DNA of 9,332 bases. Origin: an uncultured Pelagibacteraceae bacterium (GTDB lineage: Bacteria > Pseudomonadota > Alphaproteobacteria > Pelagibacterales > Pelagibacteraceae). Below are positions 6,581 to 9,332 of this stretch, piece by piece (positions within the stretch are counted from its first letter, which is position 1; every line of letters begins with the position of its first letter). A program made the position numbers and the translations under genes. The stretch lies in contig CACAWM010000021.1 in assembly GCA_902536205.1 (NCBI GenBank), positions 1 through 9,332 on the forward strand, in the 5' to 3' direction. The notes below the pieces were generated by a model. It searched no databases. It was given only the letters and a program-made list of their open reading frames with translations, and was not told the origin of the DNA.

Positions 6581-7158
6581 AGTAATAGCTGAATTATTAC
6601 CTAACAATACAAGAGTCTTGGATGTAGGTTGTGGAGATGGATCTCTAATGAATTTCCTAAAAGAGGAAAAAAATATAGAGGTTCGTGGATTAGAACTTAA
6701 TCAAGAAAATGTGCAACAATGCATTCACAAAGGTTTACCAGTTATACAGGGGAACGCAGAAACTGAACTTCATCAATTTCCTGATCAATCTTTTGACTAC
6801 GTTGTGCTTAGCCAAACGTTACAAGCTTTTTATAACCCAGAAGAAGTTTTAAAAAATCTTTTGAGAATAGGTAAGGCAGTAGTTGTTTCAATTCCAAATT
6901 TTGGATATTGGAAAGTAAGAATGAAACTTTTATTTTTTGGTGAAATGCCAGTTACAAAAACATTGCCAAATACATGGTATAACACTCCTAACTTACATAT
7001 GTGTACTATTAAAGATCTATTTAAATTTTGTTATGAGAAAAAATATAAATATCAAACAAGTAGTTGGGGTTAATGAAGATAAAACCTCATTAATAAAAAA
7101 AAACAATTTAGAAATAAAAAATCTCTTTTCAAAATTAGGGATTTTTTTAATAGGGTAA
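6564..7158 (+). CDS. metW: MetW, methionine biosynthesis methyltransferase-fold protein, frameshifted near the 3' end
   Basis: SAM-dependent methyltransferase-fold protein, almost always paired with metX and thought to assist it. The first frame runs from ATG 6564 to a stop at 7071-7073 (169 residues). It holds the SAM-binding motif VLDVGCGDG (18-26), GLELN (42-46), and [20 protein letters not shown] (77-96). It also includes the family block [13 protein letters not shown] and [13 protein letters not shown]. After about residue 158 it loses family resemblance and stops. The next frame continues with [13 protein letters not shown] and ends [12 protein letters not shown] at 7158, the expected MetW C-terminus. 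Removing one A from the run at 7038-7043 joins the two into about 197 residues, the normal length. The start at 6564 is chosen over 6549 because [13 protein letters not shown] matches the family's beginning. The joined stop abuts the gloB ATG. Identity is firm; whether the gene is intact in the organism is open. Confidence 0.88.
7038..7043 (+). other. Frameshift site in metW (A6 run)
   Basis: Six As follow GAG at 7035-7037. Read with five As, the frame passes from FCYE-K directly into [10 protein letters not shown] and on to the family C-terminus; with six it reaches a TAA at 7071. The shift could lie a few codons to either side, but this run is the best junction by family alignment. Confidence 0.7.
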
Positions 7159-7918
7159 ATGATAGTAGAAATTATTCCATGTTTAAGTGACAATTACAGT
7201 TATTTAATTCATGAAAAAGAAACAGGCACTGTTTCAATAGTAGATCCTTCCGAATTTAATGCCTGTGATAAAATAATAAATAAATATAAAAAGTTAGATT
7301 TTATTTTAAATACTCATCATCATGCTGATCATGTTGGAGCTAATCTGGCGCTAAAAAAAAAATATAACTCAAAGATTTTAGGCTCAAATTCAGACAAAAA
7401 TCGTATACCAGGAATTGATATATTGCTTGAAGAAAATCAAAAGGAAAAAATTGGAAATTTAGAATTTGAGGTAATTTTCATTCCAGGTCACACTAGGGGT
7501 CATATTGCTTTTTTCTTTAAGAAGAAAAAAATTGCTTTTACTGGAGATACATTATTTTCTTTAGGATGTGGTAGAGTATTTGAAGGTACTCATGAAGAAA
7601 TGTTTAATTCTTTAAATAAAATAAAAAATCTTCCTCCTGATACAAAAATTTATTGTGGACATGAATACACAAATTCAAATTTAAATTTCTGTTTAGAGCA
7701 TGATCCAAAAAATACTTATTTAAAAGATAAAAAAATTGCTATTGAAAAAAAAACTAAACTCTAATCAACCAACTATTCCGTCTACTATAGCTGAAGAAAT
7801 TAAAACAAATATTTTCCTAAGGTGTGATGACCCTGAAATAAAGCATAACCTAGGCTTAAAAGATTCATCTGACGTTGAAGTTTTTTCGAAATTACGAGAT
7901 TTAAAGGACTCTTTTTAG
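7159..7918 (+). CDS. gloB: Hydroxyacylglutathione hydrolase (glyoxalase II), frameshifted near the 3' end
   Basis: Metallo-beta-lactamase-fold enzyme that hydrolyses S-lactoylglutathione to lactate and glutathione in methylglyoxal detoxification. The first frame (7159-7764, 201 residues) carries the whole dinuclear metal site: HxHxDH in THHHADHVG (52-60), His111 in GHTRGH, Asp130 in TGDTLF, and His168 in CGHEYT. The substrate-side loop GCGRVFEGT (137-144) is also present. It stops early after IEKKTKL. The next frame continues LNSNQPTIPSTIAEEI and NIFLRCDDPEI, and ends VEVFSKLRDLKDSF at 7918, the classic GloB C-terminal domain. Dropping one A from the A9 run at 7745-7753 joins them into 252 residues, the normal length. 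As written, the enzyme would lose the Arg/Lys-containing tail (LRDLKD) that binds glutathione in characterised homologues. The ATG directly follows the metW stop. Identity is firm; functional status is uncertain. Confidence 0.9.
7745..7753 (+). other. Frameshift site in gloB (A9 run)
   Basis: Nine As follow ATTG. With eight As, the reading passes from AIEKK into LNSNQPTIPST and on to the family C-terminus; with nine, a TAA is met at 7762-7764. The junction is well defined because family-like sequence lies on both sides. Confidence 0.8.
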
Positions 7919-7929
7919 CTTCAATAATC

Positions 7930-7957
7930 TTGACTTGCCAGAACTGAGGGCTATATT
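7930..7957 (+). promoter_or_regulatory. Sigma70-type promoter of rplU-rpmA(-obgE)
   Basis: TTGACT at 7930-7935, 16 bases, then TATATT at 7952-7957. The predicted start near 7964 leaves a leader of about 22 bases before the rplU ATG. It begins 11 bases after the gloB stop, so the ribosomal-protein unit is probably transcribed independently of metX-metW-gloB, as its high expression would require. No terminator separates the two units. Confidence 0.6.
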
Positions 7958-7985
7958 GCGTGAAAATTTAAAAAAAAGAAATTTT

Positions 7986-8393
7986 ATGTCATTTGCTATA
8001 ATTGAAACTGGTGGAAAACAATACAAAGTAACCGCAAGTAAAATATTAGAAATAGAAAAACTTAACGCTAAAGTTGGTGAAACTATTAAATTTGATAATG
8101 TTTTACTTTTAAACGACGATAAAAGCACCGAAGTTGGAAGTCCTAAAGTTGACGGAGCTACAGTTGAAGCTAAACTTTTAGACAATGTCAAAGATAGAAC
8201 AGTATTAATTTTCCATAAAAGAAGAAGAAAACACTCAAGAAAAAAGAATGGTCATAGGCAACGTCACTCTAAGATACAAATAACAAAAATTTTAGCAAAA
8301 GGTGGAAAAGTTGTAGACGAAGCTAAAATTGCTGAAAAAAAGAAATCTGTTAAAGAAGAAAAAAAAGTTATAAAAAAGGAAGCAAAAAAATAG
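7986..8393 (+). CDS. rplU: Large ribosomal subunit protein bL21
   Basis: Binds 23S rRNA in the large subunit. The ATG at 7986 gives MSFAIIETGGKQYKV, the standard bL21 beginning. The protein has 135 residues: the roughly 100-residue core, including FHKRRRKHSRKKNGHRQ (77-93) with the basic RNA-binding segment, then a Lys/Glu-rich tail (KGGKVVDEAK...KKEAKK) as seen in many alphaproteobacterial forms. The frame is open upstream to a TTG at 7935, but that would begin inside the promoter and add unlike residues. A short, all-AT inverted repeat (AAAATTT 7963-7969, AAATTTT 7979-7985) fills the leader right up to the ATG and may only reflect base composition. Confidence 0.96.
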   Translation: MSFAIIETGGKQYKVTASKILEIEKLNAKVGETIKFDNVLLLNDDKSTEVGSPKVDGATVEAKLLDNVKDRTVLIFHKRRRKHSRKKNGHRQRHSKIQITKILAKGGKVVDEAKIAEKKKSVKEEKKVIKKEAKK

Positions 8394-8401
8394 GAAATTA
8401 A

Positions 8402-8656
8402 ATGGCAACTAAAAAAGCAGGTGGATCATCGAAGAACGGCCGAGATAGTAAAGGTAGACGTCTTGGAGTAAAAAAGTATGGTGATCAATTAGTTATACCT
8501 GGAAATATTATAGTTAGACAGAGAGGTACGAAAATTCACCCTGGTGATAATGTTGGTATGGGTAAAGACCACTCAATTTTTTCTTTGATAAAAGGAAAAG
8601 TGAAATTCAAAAAATCTAAGTTAAACAGAACTTTTGTTTCTGTAATCCCCAATTAA
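8402..8656 (+). CDS. rpmA: Large ribosomal subunit protein bL27
   Basis: Ribosomal protein whose N-terminus reaches toward the peptidyl-transferase centre. It has 84 residues, the family's usual length, beginning [16 protein letters not shown] and continuing [12 protein letters not shown], then [23 protein letters not shown]. There is no N-terminal cleavable extension of the Firmicutes type. A clear Shine-Dalgarno, AGGA (8392-8395), overlaps the rplU stop and lies 6 bases before the ATG, so it is coupled to rplU. L21-L27-Obg is a widely conserved order. Confidence 0.97.
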   Translation: MATKKAGGSSKNGRDSKGRRLGVKKYGDQLVIPGNIIVRQRGTKIHPGDNVGMGKDHSIFSLIKGKVKFKKSKLNRTFVSVIPN

Positions 8657-8660
8657 ATCT

Positions 8661-8686
8661 ATATAAATAACCTAAGTTATTTATAT
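8661..8686 (+). repeat. Perfect 11-bp inverted repeat (hairpin) between rpmA and obgE
   Basis: ATATAAATAAC (8661-8671) and GTTATTTATAT (8676-8686) are perfect reverse complements around the loop CTAA. The repeat fills most of the 40-base gap. There is no T-run after it, so it is not a standard intrinsic terminator. It could be a weak attenuator, an RNA-stability or processing element, or a protein site. Confidence 0.6.
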
Positions 8687-8696
8687 TATAATAAGT

Positions 8697-9332
8697 ATGA
8701 AATTTTTAGATCAAGCAAAAATTTATATTAAAGCTGGAAATGGCGGGTCAGGTTCTGCAAGCTTTAGAAGAGAAAAGTTTGTGGAATATGGCGGACCAGA
8801 TGGGGGCGATGGTGGAGACGGTGGGTCTATAATTGTTCAATCGGACAGAAACCTTAATACATTAATTGATTTCAGGTACGCTCAACATTTTAAAGCTCAA
8901 CATGGAAAACCTGGAAGTAAAAGAAATAAAACTGGAGCTAATGGGGAAGATTTGATTTTAAAAGTTCCATTAGGGACTCAAGTATTTGAAGAAGATAACA
9001 ATACCTTAATTTATGACTTTACAAAAAATAAAGAAAAATATCTTGTGGCATCGGGTGGTAAGGGCGGACTAGGTAACGTAAGATTTAAAAGCTCCACAAA
9101 TAGAGCGCCAAGAAAAAAAACTAATGGAAAATTAGGTGAAGAATTTTGGATATGGCTTCAATTAAAAGTAATTGCTGATATTGGAATTATTGGTAAGCCA
9201 AATGCTGGTAAATCTAGTTTGCTTGCAGCACTAACAAGAGCTAAACCAAAAATAGCAAACTATCCTTTTACAACAATAAATCCAAATTTAGGAGTTTCTT
9301 ACTACGCAGGAAAAGAGATTACTTTAGCTGAT
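8697..9332 (+). CDS. obgE: Obg-family GTPase, 3' end beyond the window
   Basis: Ribosome-associated GTPase that acts in 50S subunit assembly. The window holds the first 212 codons of a gene that normally has about 330-390, with no stop before the edge. The N-terminal glycine-rich Obg domain is clear: [20 protein letters not shown] (3-22), [21 protein letters not shown] (23-43), and [21 protein letters not shown] (118-138). The G domain begins with Walker [10 protein letters not shown] (166-174) and continues with switch I in [11 protein letters not shown] (189-199). The ATG at 8697 gives MKFLDQA, the family's usual beginning; the ribosome site is weak (AATAAG). It lies 40 bases after rpmA and is probably part of the same transcript, past the hairpin at 8661-8686. 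Confidence 0.96.
   Translation, partial: MKFLDQAKIYIKAGNGGSGSASFRREKFVEYGGPDGGDGGDGGSIIVQSDRNLNTLIDFRYAQHFKAQHGKPGSKRNKTGANGEDLILKVPLGTQVFEEDNNTLIYDFTKNKEKYLVASGGKGGLGNVRFKSSTNRAPRKKTNGKLGEEFWIWLQLKVIADIGIIGKPNAGKSSLLAALTRAKPKIANYPFTTINPNLGVSYYAGKEITLAD

Noticed and set aside
6937..7158. A separate 73-residue gene overlapping the end of metW
   Set aside because: Its first half is an out-of-frame reading of metW; only its last part resembles a protein, and that is the missing MetW C-terminus.
7736..7918. A separate 60-residue gene after gloB
   Set aside because: It is the glyoxalase II C-terminal domain in the shifted frame, not an independent protein.
7935..7985. N-terminal extension of rplU from a TTG at 7935
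   Set aside because: It overlaps the predicted promoter, and the ATG at 7986 gives the normal bL21 start.
7963..7985. Inverted repeat AAAATTT/AAATTTT in the rplU leader as an autoregulatory structure
   Set aside because: Seven A/T pairs around an A-run are weak and likely to arise by chance here; there is no resemblance to a known L21 leader that I recognise.
7901..8191. Minus-strand reading frame across the rplU promoter and 5' half
   Set aside because: Shadow of rplU; low-complexity Ser/Leu-rich translation.
8682..8692. A promoter for obgE (TATATT/TATAAT)
   Set aside because: No -35 box lies 16-18 bases upstream, and the start would fall on or after the ATG; in AT-rich spacer such -10 matches are expected by chance.

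Overview
The window is a very AT-rich, tightly packed bacterial chromosome segment. It reads like a streamlined marine alphaproteobacterium, most likely SAR11 (Pelagibacterales). Three things support this: the low GC content, genes that abut or overlap by one to a few bases, and a SAM-II riboswitch in front of metX. The taxonomic call is an inference from style and gene order; no marker was compared against a database. Intergenic DNA is confined to three short gaps (about 176, 67 and 40 bases), so no stretch over 300 bases lacks a gene.

Left block, plus strand (1-3292): the 3' part of argH, a 36-residue lipoprotein of the LptM type, lysA, and a PlsC-family acyltransferase. The genes are joined by TAATG-type 1-base overlaps or a 4-base gap, so this looks like one transcript whose promoter lies outside the window. 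It covers the last step of arginine synthesis, the last step of lysine synthesis, and lipid/envelope work.

Middle block, minus strand (3293-5264): hisC followed by tyrA, overlapping by 8 bases. They supply histidinol-phosphate (and probably aromatic) transamination and prephenate/arogenate dehydrogenation. The block meets plsC tail to tail with no spare base.

Right block, plus strand (about 5324-7918): a divergent promoter, a SAM-II riboswitch and an intrinsic terminator, then metX, metW and gloB. The riboswitch 3' strand can pair with the terminator, so a SAM-controlled attenuator can be drawn directly from the sequence. Both metW and gloB are broken near their 3' ends by one apparently extra A in an A-run. 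In each case the family's C-terminus continues in the next frame. These two lesions, 700 bases apart and with the same sign, are either sequencing errors, real decay, or sites rescued by slippage.

Far right (7930-9332): a sigma70-like promoter, rplU, rpmA, and obgE running off the end of the window. This is the standard L21-L27-Obg cluster. A perfect 11-bp AT-rich hairpin sits between rpmA and obgE.

No mobile element, CRISPR array, tRNA or rRNA was seen. Nearly everything is housekeeping. The parts most worth a second look are the SAM-II/terminator switch, the twin poly-A frameshifts and the unlisted small lipoprotein gene.
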